Shown here piece after piece: positions 39,483-48,823 of a stretch of DNA of 64,000 nucleotides. Within the stretch, counting starts at the first letter, position 1, and each line of letters starts with the position of its first letter. The DNA is taken from positions 1,657,096 to 1,721,095 of the forward strand of contig NZ_JAMLJK010000001.1 of assembly GCF_023700005.1 (NCBI RefSeq). The letters are read 5' to 3'. The translations under genes were made by a program, and so were the position numbers. Below the pieces are notes generated by a model. That model was not told where the DNA came from and searched no databases. It saw only the letters and a list, made by a program, of their open reading frames with translations. This DNA is from Larsenimonas rhizosphaerae (GTDB lineage: Bacteria; Pseudomonadota; Gammaproteobacteria; Pseudomonadales; Halomonadaceae).

Positions 39483-40183
39483 GTATGCACTCCCTGAGCC
39501 GCCAGCATGGGCAGGTGATCCGTAATGGTTCCAGACGGCGGGATCAAATCACAACCTCGCAGGATCATCGCACACAGAAAATCCGCGGCCGCATCAAAAT
39601 CTTCGGCACTCTGGGCCTCCTTGCCGGTGACGCCCAGAATCTGAACTTCAAAATCCGCATAGTGCTGTGTCGAGGCCCAGATCAGAAAGATCAATCGAAC
39701 AGGATCCATGCGACGCAACCGCCCCTGATCCATCCAGACCGCCAGCACCTCAGCCTTGTCTGCCATCCAGGCACGGCCGACGCTGCCGAGGTAATCCTGC
39801 AGGAACGGAGCCCCCTGAAGCATTTCCGTGGCAAAAAGCCGTGAGGCCTGTGGGTGCAGCCTGGCCTGTTCGATCTTGGCTCGAATGAACCGACTCAGCA
39901 CCTCGGCCGGGTCATCCTCGACACGTATATCGTCAATCTGCTCGTTCCAGCGTTGCATGGTGCGTGCCAAAAGGGCCTTGTACAGCACCAGCTTGGATGA
40001 AAAATAATAAAGAATGTTGGATTTCGGCAACCCGGCCTCTTCGGCGATCAGCCGCACACTGGTGCCACGAAAGCCGTGGCGGGCAAAGCAGCCCTCGGCC
40101 ACGTCAAGAATCAGTTGTTCATTGGCAAGGCGCGTTTTCGCCCTGGATGTTCCCTGCTCATCGGACCCTGCTGTCATGCGCAT
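39479..40183 (-). CDS. TetR-family regulator, RutR-like
   Basis: TetR-type regulator of about 234 aa. The N-terminal helix-turn-helix (ILDVAEGCFARHGFRGTSVRLIAEEAGLPKSNILYYF) is followed by a ligand domain with the LFATEMLQGAPFLQ and WASTQHYADFEVQ segments typical of RutR, the uracil/thymine-sensing regulator of pyrimidine and purine nitrogen metabolism in E. coli. ATG at 40183 after CAGGCG is chosen; one at 40177 is also possible, and a start at 40219 is less likely. It begins the three-regulator operon and is divergent from xdhA across about 180 bases, where its operator probably lies. Confidence 0.87.
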   Translation of the reverse strand: MRMTAGSDEQGTSRAKTRLANEQLILDVAEGCFARHGFRGTSVRLIAEEAGLPKSNILYYFSSKLVLYKALLARTMQRWNEQIDDIRVEDDPAEVLSRFIRAKIEQARLHPQASRLFATEMLQGAPFLQDYLGSVGRAWMADKAEVLAVWMDQGRLRRMDPVRLIFLIWASTQHYADFEVQILGVTGKEAQSAEDFDAAADFLCAMILRGCDLIPPSGTITDHLPMLAAQGVHT

Positions 40184-40367
40184 GTCGCCTGAAATAATGA
40201 TGCATCGGTCAGTATGCATACCGTGTCGTCAGTTATTTTCATGTACTACCAGAAAATATCGATATATTAAACTCTGTACAGTTGGTCAGCTTTTTGCATT
40301 GTAATGTCTATACCAATGTCGCGGGCTTGCAGATCAGTGCACCACGACCGATAGCTGAGGGCACGCC

Positions 40368-41786
40368 ATGCTGAGTTTCACACTGAATGATCACCCGGTG
40401 CAGTGCAAGTCACCTGCACCGGAAACGAGCGCACTCACTTTACTGCGCACCACACTGGGGCAATGTGGCACCAAGGAAGGATGTGCCAGCGGCGATTGTG
40501 GCGCCTGCACCATTACCATTACCTCTCCGGAAGCACCCGGGCGATATAAAAGTGTCAATGCCTGCATTCTGCCTGCCCACCAGCTGGCCGGCTGTCACGT
40601 CACGACAGTGGAAGGACTGGCGAAAGAAACACAGTTGCACCCGGTTCAACAGGCCATGGTCGAACACCACGCCAGCCAGTGCGGCTTCTGTACGCCGGGT
40701 ATCGTCATGTCACTTTATGCCCTGTACGAAAATCGGCAGGAAGTGGATATGGTGGACGACTCGCATCTGGACCATCGCATTGAACAGGCTTTATCCGGCA
40801 ATCTGTGTCGCTGCACCGGGTATCGTCCCATTCGTGACGCCGCGCGCGCCGTCATGACCACGCCATCAGGACCGCGTCCTGCACAGGACAAGGCCCCTGT
40901 CCCGCCCGCCGTGTCCACGGCACGGGACTACCTGCTGCCGACCAGCCTGAGTGACCTGCACGCCTGCCTGGCACGCCACCCGGACGCGCCGCTTGTTGCC
41001 GGGGGCACTGACCTGATGGTGGAAGCCAATGCCCGACTACGCACGTTCGACACCCTGATCGACCTGACCCGCCTTCCCGAGCTGAAACAAATCATGCCCC
41101 TCCAGGAAGGCTGGTATATCGGCGGGGGCGTCACCTTCGAGGCCCTGTTGCCGCTGGCGGAGAAGCACTACCCGGCACTGGCCGAGCTTCTGTATCGCCT
41201 GGGGTCGCGACAGATTCGGGAACAGGCCACCGTCGGTGGCAATATCGCCAATGCCTCCCCGATTGGCGATACGCCCCCCATCTGGCTTGCACTGAACGCC
41301 GAGCTGATTCTGGATGGCTTGTCCGGGGAACGGCGCCTTCCGCTGGATGAGTTCTTTACCGGCTACCGCACGACCGTGCTGGGCGCCGGAAACTACATCA
41401 AGGCACTGATTTTACCCAGCCTTGCCAGGCATCAGGCCCTGTGGGTCTGGAAACTGTCAAAACGACGCGATGACGATATTTCTGCGGTACTGATGGCCGC
41501 CAGCGCCACCGTTACAGGCGACCGCCTTGATCATGTACGCATTGCCTTTGGTGGCATGGCCGCCACCCCAGCCCGCGCGCCGGCACTCGAACAGGTTCTG
41601 GAAGGTCACCGGCTGACAGCCGCTCGGCTGGCAATGGCCAGACAGGCTCTGGCAGAGGAATTCACACCCCTGGATGATGTACGCGCCTCCAGTACCTATC
41701 GCCGTATCGCCGCAGGCAACCTGATCGAACGACTTTACTGGCACCTGAACGCCGTGCCCGGCCACAAGGAGCTGACTCATGCGTAA
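40368..41786 (+). CDS. xdhA: Xanthine dehydrogenase small subunit
   Basis: Electron-transfer subunit of xanthine dehydrogenase, carrying two [2Fe-2S] clusters and FAD. Cluster cysteines lie in CGTKEGCASGDCGAC (residues about 35-50), HASQCGFCTPG and NLCRCTGYRPI. The FAD-binding domain (VAGGTDLMVEAN...ATVGGNIANASPIGD) follows, then the CO dehydrogenase flavoprotein C-terminal domain. 472 aa is normal for the bacterial split enzyme. It overlaps xdhB by 8 bases. It starts the plus-strand guanine/xanthine catabolic operon. Confidence 0.96.
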   Translation: MLSFTLNDHPVQCKSPAPETSALTLLRTTLGQCGTKEGCASGDCGACTITITSPEAPGRYKSVNACILPAHQLAGCHVTTVEGLAKETQLHPVQQAMVEHHASQCGFCTPGIVMSLYALYENRQEVDMVDDSHLDHRIEQALSGNLCRCTGYRPIRDAARAVMTTPSGPRPAQDKAPVPPAVSTARDYLLPTSLSDLHACLARHPDAPLVAGGTDLMVEANARLRTFDTLIDLTRLPELKQIMPLQEGWYIGGGVTFEALLPLAEKHYPALAELLYRLGSRQIREQATVGGNIANASPIGDTPPIWLALNAELILDGLSGERRLPLDEFFTGYRTTVLGAGNYIKALILPSLARHQALWVWKLSKRRDDDISAVLMAASATVTGDRLDHVRIAFGGMAATPARAPALEQVLEGHRLTAARLAMARQALAEEFTPLDDVRASSTYRRIAAGNLIERLYWHLNAVPGHKELTHA

Positions 41787-44190
41787 ACTGATCCCGGCAC
41801 CCGCGCCGCTTCCCTCCGACGCTGCCACACGACACAGCGCCCCCCACGACAGCGCCGTGGCGCATGTTACCGGGCGCGCCATTTACGTGGATGACCTGCC
41901 CGCCCATGCTCGCATGGGGTATCTGGCCGTTGGATTGAGTCCGCATGCTCATGCGCGACTGGATGGACTGACCCTTGACGCGGTGCGCCAGAGTCCGGGG
42001 GTCATCGACGTCATCACCGCCGCTGACATTCCGGGCCGCAACGAAGTCGGTGCCGTATACCCTGGCGATCCGCTGCTGGCCGAGAGGGAGCTGCGTTACG
42101 CCGGACAGCCGGTCTTTGCCGTGGTCGCAACGGATCTGGTCAGTGCACGCCGAGCTGTCGACAAGGCCGTGATCCATGCCACGCCCCTTCCAGCCTCGCT
42201 GGATGCCGTCGAGGCCATTGCTCAGGGACTGACTGTTCTGCCGGTACACCATCACGAGCGTGCCACGCCTCTGGACCGCGGTAGCGCGATGAAAAACAAC
42301 ACCCAGACTCGTGAAGCCCCCGGGGAAGCGCCCGCCGCCAGTCACTGTGTCAGTGGCACTCTTTCCATCGGTGGTCAGGAGCATTTTTATCTGGAAGGTC
42401 AGATCGCTCAAGCAGAAGCGCTTGATGATGATGGCATTCGCATCCTGACCTCCAGCCAGCACCCCAGCGAAGTACAAAAGCTGGTCGCCGAAGTGCTGGA
42501 CCGGCCACTTCACAGCATTGTTGCAGAAGTGCGCCGCATGGGCGGCGGCTTTGGTGGCAAGGAAAGCCAGGCCGCAGCCCTCGGCGCCATGGCCGCGCTG
42601 GCCGCCGCCCGCAATCACTGCACGGTGCGCTTTCGCCTGCCCCGGCGCGACGACATGCTGATGACCGGCAAGCGTCACCCCTTCGAAACGCACTACGAGG
42701 TCACTACCGACGACCGCGGGATTCTACGGGACACCACCATTTCATTGATTGGCAACTGCGGTCACTCGCCGGACCTGTCCGAAGGAGTGGTCGATCGGGC
42801 CATGTTCCACGCCGACAATGCCTATTACCTGGGAAATGCCAGGGTGACCGGGCACCGGGCCATGACACACACGGCGTCCAATACGGCCTTTCGGGGATTT
42901 GGTGGCCCGCAGGGCATGATGCCGATCGAAGCCGCCATGGATGATATTGCCCGGCGGCTCGGGCTTGATCCTCTGGATGTTCGCAAGCGCAACCTTTATA
43001 CCGACCAGAAAGACGAGACCCACTACGGGCAGAGACTGGACCAGCACCTGATCGGCCCGCTGATTGATCAACTGGAGAAACAAAGCGACTACCGACACAG
43101 ACGCCAGGCCATTACGGCCTTTAACCAGGAAAACCCGATCATCAAACGGGGGCTGGCGCTGACCCCCGTCAAGTTCGGCATTTCGTTTACCGCTCAGCAC
43201 CTGAACCAGGCCGGAGCACTACTGGCGATCTATACCGATGGCAGTGTACTGATCAACCACGGCGGCACCGAAATGGGCCAGGGCCTGCATACCAAGGTAT
43301 GCCAGATCGTGGCGCGGGTATTTGATATCCCACTGGGACGGGTACGCATCAGCGCGACGCGTACCGACAAGGTTCCCAATACGTCGCCGACCGCTGCGTC
43401 ATCAGGGGCAGACCTCAATGGCATGGCCGCCCGGGACGCCGCACTCACCCTGCGAGCACGGTTACTGGATCTGGCCGCCGAACAATACCGCCAGCCCCGC
43501 GACAGCCTGACCTTCAGCGACGGCCAGCTGATCGCCGATGGCTGGTCGATGCCCTGGGAAGCACTGATTCAGGCGGCCTACCTCAAACGAGTTCCCCTGT
43601 CCGCGACCGGATTCTACTCCACCCCGACCATTCACTATGACAAGACCACCGGCAAGGGCCATCCCTTTTTCTACTATGCCTATGGTGCGGCCGTATCAGA
43701 GGTGGAAATCGATACCCTGACCGGTGAGCACCGGCTGCGGCGCGTCGATATCCTGCATGATGTGGGAGACAGCCTGAACCCGGCCATTGATCGCGGCCAG
43801 ATCGAAGGCGGCTTCATCCAGGGGGCCGGCTGGCTGACCACGGAAGAACTCAAGTGGGATGACAAGGGCACCCTGCTGACCACCGGGCCGGCCACCTACA
43901 AGATCCCGGCCTACAGTGATACCCCGCCGGTATTCAATGTGGCGCTACTGGAAGGCCATCCGTGTTCGCAGGCTACCATCTACCGCTCCAAGGCAGTCGG
44001 TGAGCCGCCCTTCATGCTGGCCCTGTCAGTGTGGTCCGCCCTGCGAGATGCCCTGTCGAGCCTGACCAATTACACCACCAGCCCGGCCCTGGATGTCCCC
44101 GCCACGCCGGAAAGAATCCTGCTGGCCGTCGAGGCCATCAAGTCCGCCAGCACACCGGCCGCGTGCCCGGAAGGGGCCGACCATGGATGA
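41779..44190 (+). CDS. xdhB: Xanthine dehydrogenase molybdopterin subunit
   Basis: Catalytic subunit that binds the molybdenum cofactor and hydroxylates hypoxanthine and xanthine to urate. Characteristic motifs: MGGGFGGKESQ (about residue 255), FRGFGGPQG, NHGGTEMGQGLHTK and the catalytic glutamate in SKAVGEPPFMLA near residue 735. 803 aa. It overlaps xdhA upstream by 8 bases and xdhC by 8. The product urate is the point where the local pathway has a gap: no urate oxidase gene is seen here. Confidence 0.97.
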   Translation: MRKLIPAPAPLPSDAATRHSAPHDSAVAHVTGRAIYVDDLPAHARMGYLAVGLSPHAHARLDGLTLDAVRQSPGVIDVITAADIPGRNEVGAVYPGDPLLAERELRYAGQPVFAVVATDLVSARRAVDKAVIHATPLPASLDAVEAIAQGLTVLPVHHHERATPLDRGSAMKNNTQTREAPGEAPAASHCVSGTLSIGGQEHFYLEGQIAQAEALDDDGIRILTSSQHPSEVQKLVAEVLDRPLHSIVAEVRRMGGGFGGKESQAAALGAMAALAAARNHCTVRFRLPRRDDMLMTGKRHPFETHYEVTTDDRGILRDTTISLIGNCGHSPDLSEGVVDRAMFHADNAYYLGNARVTGHRAMTHTASNTAFRGFGGPQGMMPIEAAMDDIARRLGLDPLDVRKRNLYTDQKDETHYGQRLDQHLIGPLIDQLEKQSDYRHRRQAITAFNQENPIIKRGLALTPVKFGISFTAQHLNQAGALLAIYTDGSVLINHGGTEMGQGLHTKVCQIVARVFDIPLGRVRISATRTDKVPNTSPTAASSGADLNGMAARDAALTLRARLLDLAAEQYRQPRDSLTFSDGQLIADGWSMPWEALIQAAYLKRVPLSATGFYSTPTIHYDKTTGKGHPFFYYAYGAAVSEVEIDTLTGEHRLRRVDILHDVGDSLNPAIDRGQIEGGFIQGAGWLTTEELKWDDKGTLLTTGPATYKIPAYSDTPPVFNVALLEGHPCSQATIYRSKAVGEPPFMLALSVWSALRDALSSLTNYTTSPALDVPATPERILLAVEAIKSASTPAACPEGADHG

Positions 44191-45037
44191 GCTTGCAACC
44201 ATGACCACCTGGTACGATGCCCTCGCCTGGTGCAAGCGCACCGGCGTACCGCACGTGCTGTGCACGCTGGTCTCGAGTGCCGGCTCGACACCGCGCGAAC
44301 CCGGTGCCGGTATGCTCGTGACACACGACCAGATCATCGACACACTGGGCGGGGGGCAGTTTGAGCATCAGTTGATCGCTCTGGCGCGAAAGCAACTGGT
44401 CACGGGCGATGCCCACATGCAGCTTGAGCGCTTTCCCCTGGGCGTACGCTCGGGCCAGTGCTGTGGCGGCCATGTCAGCGTTCTGGTCACGACAGACCCG
44501 GGGGCCACATCGCGACTGGCCCTGTTCGGCGCCGGTCATGTGGCCACGGCACTTGAACGCCTGCTGGCCCCCCTGGACTGGCGCATCGACTGGTATGATA
44601 GCCGCCCGCTGCCCGGACATGTCGGCAGCTCGCCTCGAACCCGTTGTCATTTCGAGCACGACACCCTGGCCACCGCCGAGTGCCTGCAGCCCGGCACTCA
44701 TGCACTGGTCATGACCCATGACCATCATGAGGATGAAGCGCTGATCCAGCGGCTGGCGACGCATGGCACCCTGGCTTCCGTTGGCATGATTGGCTCGGCA
44801 ACCAAATGGGCCAGGTTTCGTCATCGACTTCTGGCAGGCGGCACCACCGAGCAGCAGCTGAATCAGGTAAGGTGCCCGATCGGTCTGCCCGGCATCGGAG
44901 GCAAGCGGCCTCATGAAATTGCCATCGCTGTCGCAGCAGAGCTTCTGACGCTTGCACCGGTAGCGTCGCCCTCCGTGCTGCGAGGCCTGGACGGGCCGGC
45001 ATTGACACATATTGAACAGATTACCGAACCATCATGA
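44183..45037 (+). CDS. xdhC: Xanthine dehydrogenase accessory protein XdhC
   Basis: Accessory protein that inserts sulfurated molybdenum cofactor into XdhB. VSSAGSTPREPGAGMLV at the N-terminus, GQCCGGHVSVLV in the centre and the C-terminal Rossmann part (LFGAGHVATAL, MIGSATKWARFRHRL) are diagnostic. 284 aa. The ATG at 44183 overlaps the xdhB stop and fits the family N-terminus; the frame extends 30 codons further up inside xdhB with no similarity. Confidence 0.94.
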   Translation: MDELATMTTWYDALAWCKRTGVPHVLCTLVSSAGSTPREPGAGMLVTHDQIIDTLGGGQFEHQLIALARKQLVTGDAHMQLERFPLGVRSGQCCGGHVSVLVTTDPGATSRLALFGAGHVATALERLLAPLDWRIDWYDSRPLPGHVGSSPRTRCHFEHDTLATAECLQPGTHALVMTHDHHEDEALIQRLATHGTLASVGMIGSATKWARFRHRLLAGGTTEQQLNQVRCPIGLPGIGGKRPHEIAIAVAAELLTLAPVASPSVLRGLDGPALTHIEQITEPS

Positions 45038-45062
45038 TCACGGCCTGCCGAAGCGGGCCCTT

Positions 45063-46403
45063 ATGTGGACCACCATCATGACCCATGAAGCACCTGTTGT
45101 TTTACGCGGCCCTGTATTGCACTTTACCGCCGACCCGGGCGAGGACATTACCCCTGCACCTGGCAGTGTCGAGTATCTGGATGATGGCGTACTCGTCATC
45201 GAAAACGGCCGCGTAACCCGCCTCGGGGCGGCAGAGGCCCTGTTAAGCGAGCTTCCGGAAAACATTACTCTTTATCACTATCCGGACAAGTTGATCATGC
45301 CGGGGTTCATCGATCCCCACCTGCATTTCAGCCAGCTCGATATCATTGCCTCCTACGGCCGGCAGTTGCTGGACTGGCTTAACGAGTACACCTTCCCGGA
45401 AGAGATGCGCTTCAGCGACCCTGCCTATGCCACGCACATGGCAGAGGATTTCATGGACGAAATGCTGCGGTATGGCACCACTACGGCGCTGGTCTTCTGT
45501 ACCAGCCACCCCCATTCGGCTGACGCCCTGTTTGAAGCGGCTCGCCGACGGGGCTGCCGGATGCTGGCCGGCAAGGTCATGATGGACCGCAATGCACCAG
45601 CGGCCCTGTGCGATACACCAGCGCGGGCCGATCATGAAAGCCGGGCGCTGATTGAACGATGGCATGGCGTCGATCGGCTGGAATATGCCATTACGCCTCG
45701 CTTTGCGCCGACATCCAGCCCAGAGCAGCTCAATATTGCCGGGCGACTGGCACAGGATTTCCCGGACATGGTCGTTCAAACCCACCTGAGCGAAAATCAG
45801 GGCGAGATCGACTGGGTGGCATCCCTTTACCCCCAGGCCCGGGACTACCTTGATGTCTACGATCAGGTCGGCCTGCTGAGAGACCGCTCGGTGTTTGCCC
45901 ACTGCATTCACATCGATGACGACATCCGTCAGCGCCTGGCCCGCGCCGGGGGCCGAATTGCCTATTGCCCCACGTCCAACCTGTTTCTGGGCAGTGGCCT
46001 GTTTGATGCCAGACGTGCCCGCGAGCAACAGGTAATGACGGGGATTGCCAGTGACATCGGGGCCGGCACCAGCCTGTCTCAGTTGGCAACTCTGGCGGCG
46101 GCCTATCAGATCAGTCAGCTTCAGGGCCATCCGCTGACGCCCTGGCAGGGGTTCTATCAACTGACCCGCGGCAATGCACGCATGCTGTCGCTGGACAGCC
46201 GCATTGGAAGCTTCGTCCCGGGGATGGAAGCTGACGTGGTGGTTCTGGATCCGGCCGGTTCACCAGCCCTGTCACGCAAGGCCGCTCGCTCGAAAAACCT
46301 GTTCGAGACGCTCTTCAACCTCATGATGCTGGGTGATGATCGTGCCATTCACGCAGTACACGTACAGGGCCGCCCGATGACCACAAGTGCGGTCAGCAGG
46401 TAG
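45063..46403 (+). CDS. guaD: Guanine deaminase
   Basis: Zn-dependent amidohydrolase converting guanine to xanthine and ammonia. The metal ligands lie in DPHLHFSQLD (about residue 85), HLSENQGEI and HCIHIDDD, with the catalytic Asp in SDIGAGTSLSQL. The sequence closely parallels E. coli GuaD (TTALVFCTSHP, AGKVMMDRNAP, YAITPRFAPTSSPEQL). 446 aa from ATG 45063; 45078 is an alternative start. The gene follows xdhC by 25 bases, so guanine and xanthine oxidation are co-expressed. Confidence 0.96.
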   Translation: MWTTIMTHEAPVVLRGPVLHFTADPGEDITPAPGSVEYLDDGVLVIENGRVTRLGAAEALLSELPENITLYHYPDKLIMPGFIDPHLHFSQLDIIASYGRQLLDWLNEYTFPEEMRFSDPAYATHMAEDFMDEMLRYGTTTALVFCTSHPHSADALFEAARRRGCRMLAGKVMMDRNAPAALCDTPARADHESRALIERWHGVDRLEYAITPRFAPTSSPEQLNIAGRLAQDFPDMVVQTHLSENQGEIDWVASLYPQARDYLDVYDQVGLLRDRSVFAHCIHIDDDIRQRLARAGGRIAYCPTSNLFLGSGLFDARRAREQQVMTGIASDIGAGTSLSQLATLAAAYQISQLQGHPLTPWQGFYQLTRGNARMLSLDSRIGSFVPGMEADVVVLDPAGSPALSRKAARSKNLFETLFNLMMLGDDRAIHAVHVQGRPMTTSAVSR

Positions 46404-46520
46404 CACCACCCGTACACGGACCGCCAGACGATGCTCGCCTGCCGGTCCGCGTTCGATGCCGTAATCACACGGTTACTACAACAACAAAGACTCACCAACA
46501 CGACATCAGGATACTTTCCC

Positions 46521-47924
46521 ATGACATCCAACGATCTGGTTTATCAACACGGCGACCGCCCGCCCCCCGTGACTGCGGCACTGGTGGCCTTTCAGCATGT
46601 ACTGGCGAGCTTCGTCGGCATCATCGCACCGACCATCATTGTCACCAATGCACTGGGACTTGGTGCTGAAGCGCCTTATCTGATCAGCCTCTCCCTGTTG
46701 ATTTCAGGTATCAGTACCTTCATACAGACCCGGCGTTTCGGTCCCGTTGGCTCGGGACTACTGAGCGTTCAGGGCACCAGCTTTTCGTTCGTGGCCGCCC
46801 TGATCTCGGCGGGGATGATTGCCCGACAACAGGGCGCCGATGATCAGCAGGTTCTCGCCACGCTGTTTGGTATCTGCATGGCAGGAAGCCTGATCGAGGT
46901 CGTACTCGGGGGCTTTTTGAACCGGCTCAGACGCCTGATCACACCGACCGTTACCGGAATTGTCGTCACCTTGATCGGCCTGAGCCTGATCCATGTGGGG
47001 ATGACCGATATCGGCGGCGGTTTTGGAGCCGAGACCTTTGGTGCACCGGCCAATCTGCTTCTGGCCCTGGCCGTGATTGTTACGGTACTGGCCTGTCAGC
47101 TGAGCCGCTGGCCACTTCTCAGGGTGGGATCGGTCTTTGCAGGGCTGGTCATTGGCTGCATTCTGGCGGCCATGTTTGGCATGTTTACCCCGCCCACCGA
47201 TGACAGCCCTCTCTTTCGCCTGCCAATGCCGTTGCACTACGGTCTTGATTTCAATCTGGCGGCCTTTATACCGGTTGCCTTTGTATTCCTGATCACGGCC
47301 ATCGAAACCGTAGGAGATCTGACTGGCTCATCCCGAGCGTCCTTCATGCCCACTCACGGGCCGGACTATCAACGCCGCATCCGAGGCGGCGTCATTGCCG
47401 ATGGCCTTAACTCCCTGCTTGCCGGCTTTTTCAACACTTTCCCCAATACGACATTCAGCCAGAATACCGGCGTCATTCACCTCACCGGCGTAGCCAGCCG
47501 ACATGTCGGGCTTTATGTCGGGGTCATTCTGATGGCGCTGGGGCTGCTGCCCTCACTGGGTGGGTGGCTTCAACAGATTCCGAAGCCGGTACTTGGTGCC
47601 ACCACCACCCTGATGTTCGGCCTGATCGCGGTATCCGGCATTCGCATTCTTGCCGAGCAGCACATGACTCGAAAACGCATCATGTTGATTGCGCTGTCCC
47701 TTGGGGCGGGGCTTGGCGTGCAGGTGGTACCCGATATCACGGCGCAATTGCCGGACGCTCTGAAGGCGGTGTTCAGCTCATCGATCACCACCGGTGGGCT
47801 GGTGGCCATCATTGGCCACCTTTTGATGCCGGAGCGCGAGCTACAGGAAAAGGACGAGAAGAACGAGGCAGAAACCACCGAGCCGGTAGCGGAGACCTCA
47901 TCGACGGTAAATCAGGCAGGTTGA
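46521..47924 (+). CDS. NCS2-family xanthine/urate permease
   Basis: Nucleobase:cation symporter of the NCS2 (NAT) family. The His in QHVLASFVGIIAPTIIVTNALG in helix 1, SVQGTSFSFV, AIETVGDLTGSS with its conserved Glu and the NAT motif SQNTGVIHLTGVASR are present. 467 aa with about 12-14 helices. The ATG at 46521 matches the family start and lies 117 bases after guaD. Xanthine or urate is the likely substrate, given XdhABC upstream and UraH downstream; the sequence does not settle which. Confidence 0.92.
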   Translation: MTSNDLVYQHGDRPPPVTAALVAFQHVLASFVGIIAPTIIVTNALGLGAEAPYLISLSLLISGISTFIQTRRFGPVGSGLLSVQGTSFSFVAALISAGMIARQQGADDQQVLATLFGICMAGSLIEVVLGGFLNRLRRLITPTVTGIVVTLIGLSLIHVGMTDIGGGFGAETFGAPANLLLALAVIVTVLACQLSRWPLLRVGSVFAGLVIGCILAAMFGMFTPPTDDSPLFRLPMPLHYGLDFNLAAFIPVAFVFLITAIETVGDLTGSSRASFMPTHGPDYQRRIRGGVIADGLNSLLAGFFNTFPNTTFSQNTGVIHLTGVASRHVGLYVGVILMALGLLPSLGGWLQQIPKPVLGATTTLMFGLIAVSGIRILAEQHMTRKRIMLIALSLGAGLGVQVVPDITAQLPDALKAVFSSSITTGGLVAIIGHLLMPERELQEKDEKNEAETTEPVAETSSTVNQAG

Positions 47925-47939
47925 TACCACAGGGGCAGC

Positions 47940-48275
47940 TCAGCTGCCCCTGTAAACACTGTAGGCCCAGGGCGTGACCAGCAGAGGGACGTGATAATGC
48001 GCCTCGTCCGCCAGGGTAAAGGCCACCGGAACGTCGTCCAGAAAACGAGCCTGATGCTGGCCATTGGCGGCAAAATAATCACCGACCGAAAAGACCAGCA
48101 CGTAGCGCCCGGCCACATCACTGCCTTCCAGCAATGGTTGATCTACACGGCCATCGGCGTTGGTGAAGGTATCCGCCAGCGCGTCTGTTTCGCCCTCACG
48201 GTACAGGCGAAGGCGAACCCCTGCTGCAGGCCTGCCGGCAGCTTGATCAAGTACATGAGTGGTAAGTCGAGTCAC
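47940..48275 (-). CDS. uraH: 5-hydroxyisourate hydrolase
   Basis: Transthyretin-like hydrolase that opens 5-hydroxyisourate to OHCU. LTTHVLDQAAGRPAAGV at the N-terminus (His9) and the invariant C-terminal YRGS are intact. 111 aa. The start is GTG at 48275 with AGGTGG upstream. It converges with the NCS2 gene across 15 bases and is divergent from uraD with only 26 bases between starts, so the two promoters must overlap or lie inside the opposite gene. Confidence 0.95.
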   Translation of the reverse strand: MTRLTTHVLDQAAGRPAAGVRLRLYREGETDALADTFTNADGRVDQPLLEGSDVAGRYVLVFSVGDYFAANGQHQARFLDDVPVAFTLADEAHYHVPLLVTPWAYSVYRGS

Positions 48276-48301
48276 AGGCCACCTCGTGAATTAACAGGAT
48301 A

Positions 48302-48823
48302 ATGAATATGACGGTAACACTTGCCGAACTGAACGCCCTGCCAGCGGACCAGTTTGTAAAGGCACTGGAAGGGCTGTATGAACATTCGAACTGGATTGTT
48401 CGCGATGCGGCAGCCCGGCGTCCGTTTGAAACACCTGAGGCATTGATCCAGGCCACCCAGGGCGTAGTGTGCAACGCCTCGGAGGCACAGCAGAAGGCGT
48501 TGATCTGCGCACACCCCGAGCTTGGAGAAGCCCAGCTTCATCGGCTGACTACCGCGTCACAGCAGGAGCAGCGCGGTGCGGGCCTGGTCGCCGCCCCTCC
48601 GGAGCAGTTGACCCGCCTCAGGCAACTGAATGCGGCCTATCGACAACGGCACGGATTTCCGTTTGTGGTGGCCGTCAAGGGTATGACGGCCACCATGATA
48701 CTGGACGCACTTGCCGTTCGCCTTGAGCGCCCCGGCGATGTTGAACTGGCCGAGGCACTCGAGCAAATCGGACGAATCGCAGCGATCAGGCTGGCAGCCC
48801 TGCTTGACGTGCCGCCCGAATAA
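48302..48823 (+). CDS. uraD: OHCU decarboxylase
   Basis: 2-oxo-4-hydroxy-4-carboxy-5-ureidoimidazoline decarboxylase, which yields (S)-allantoin after UraH. Signatures: LNALPADQFVKALEGLYEHSNW near the N-terminus, CAHPELG (catalytic His, about residue 70), LNAAYRQRHGFPFVVAVKG, and the C-terminal RIAAIRLAAL. 173 aa. The start may be 48302 or two codons later (48308). Its last 38 bases overlap the convergent allantoate hydrolase gene. Confidence 0.95.
   Translation: MNMTVTLAELNALPADQFVKALEGLYEHSNWIVRDAAARRPFETPEALIQATQGVVCNASEAQQKALICAHPELGEAQLHRLTTASQQEQRGAGLVAAPPEQLTRLRQLNAAYRQRHGFPFVVAVKGMTATMILDALAVRLERPGDVELAEALEQIGRIAAIRLAALLDVPPE

Noticed and set aside
40184-40367. Specific operators in the tetR-xdhA gap (for example GGTCAG repeats)
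   Set aside because: Two GGTCAG half-sites are visible but no clear palindrome links them to a regulator.
41662-42693. A 343-codon open frame opposite xdhA/xdhB
   Set aside because: Antisense to well-conserved xanthine dehydrogenase genes; low-complexity translation without motifs.
45243-46160. A 305-codon open frame opposite guaD
   Set aside because: Guanine deaminase motifs run through the whole length on the other strand; the antisense translation has none.
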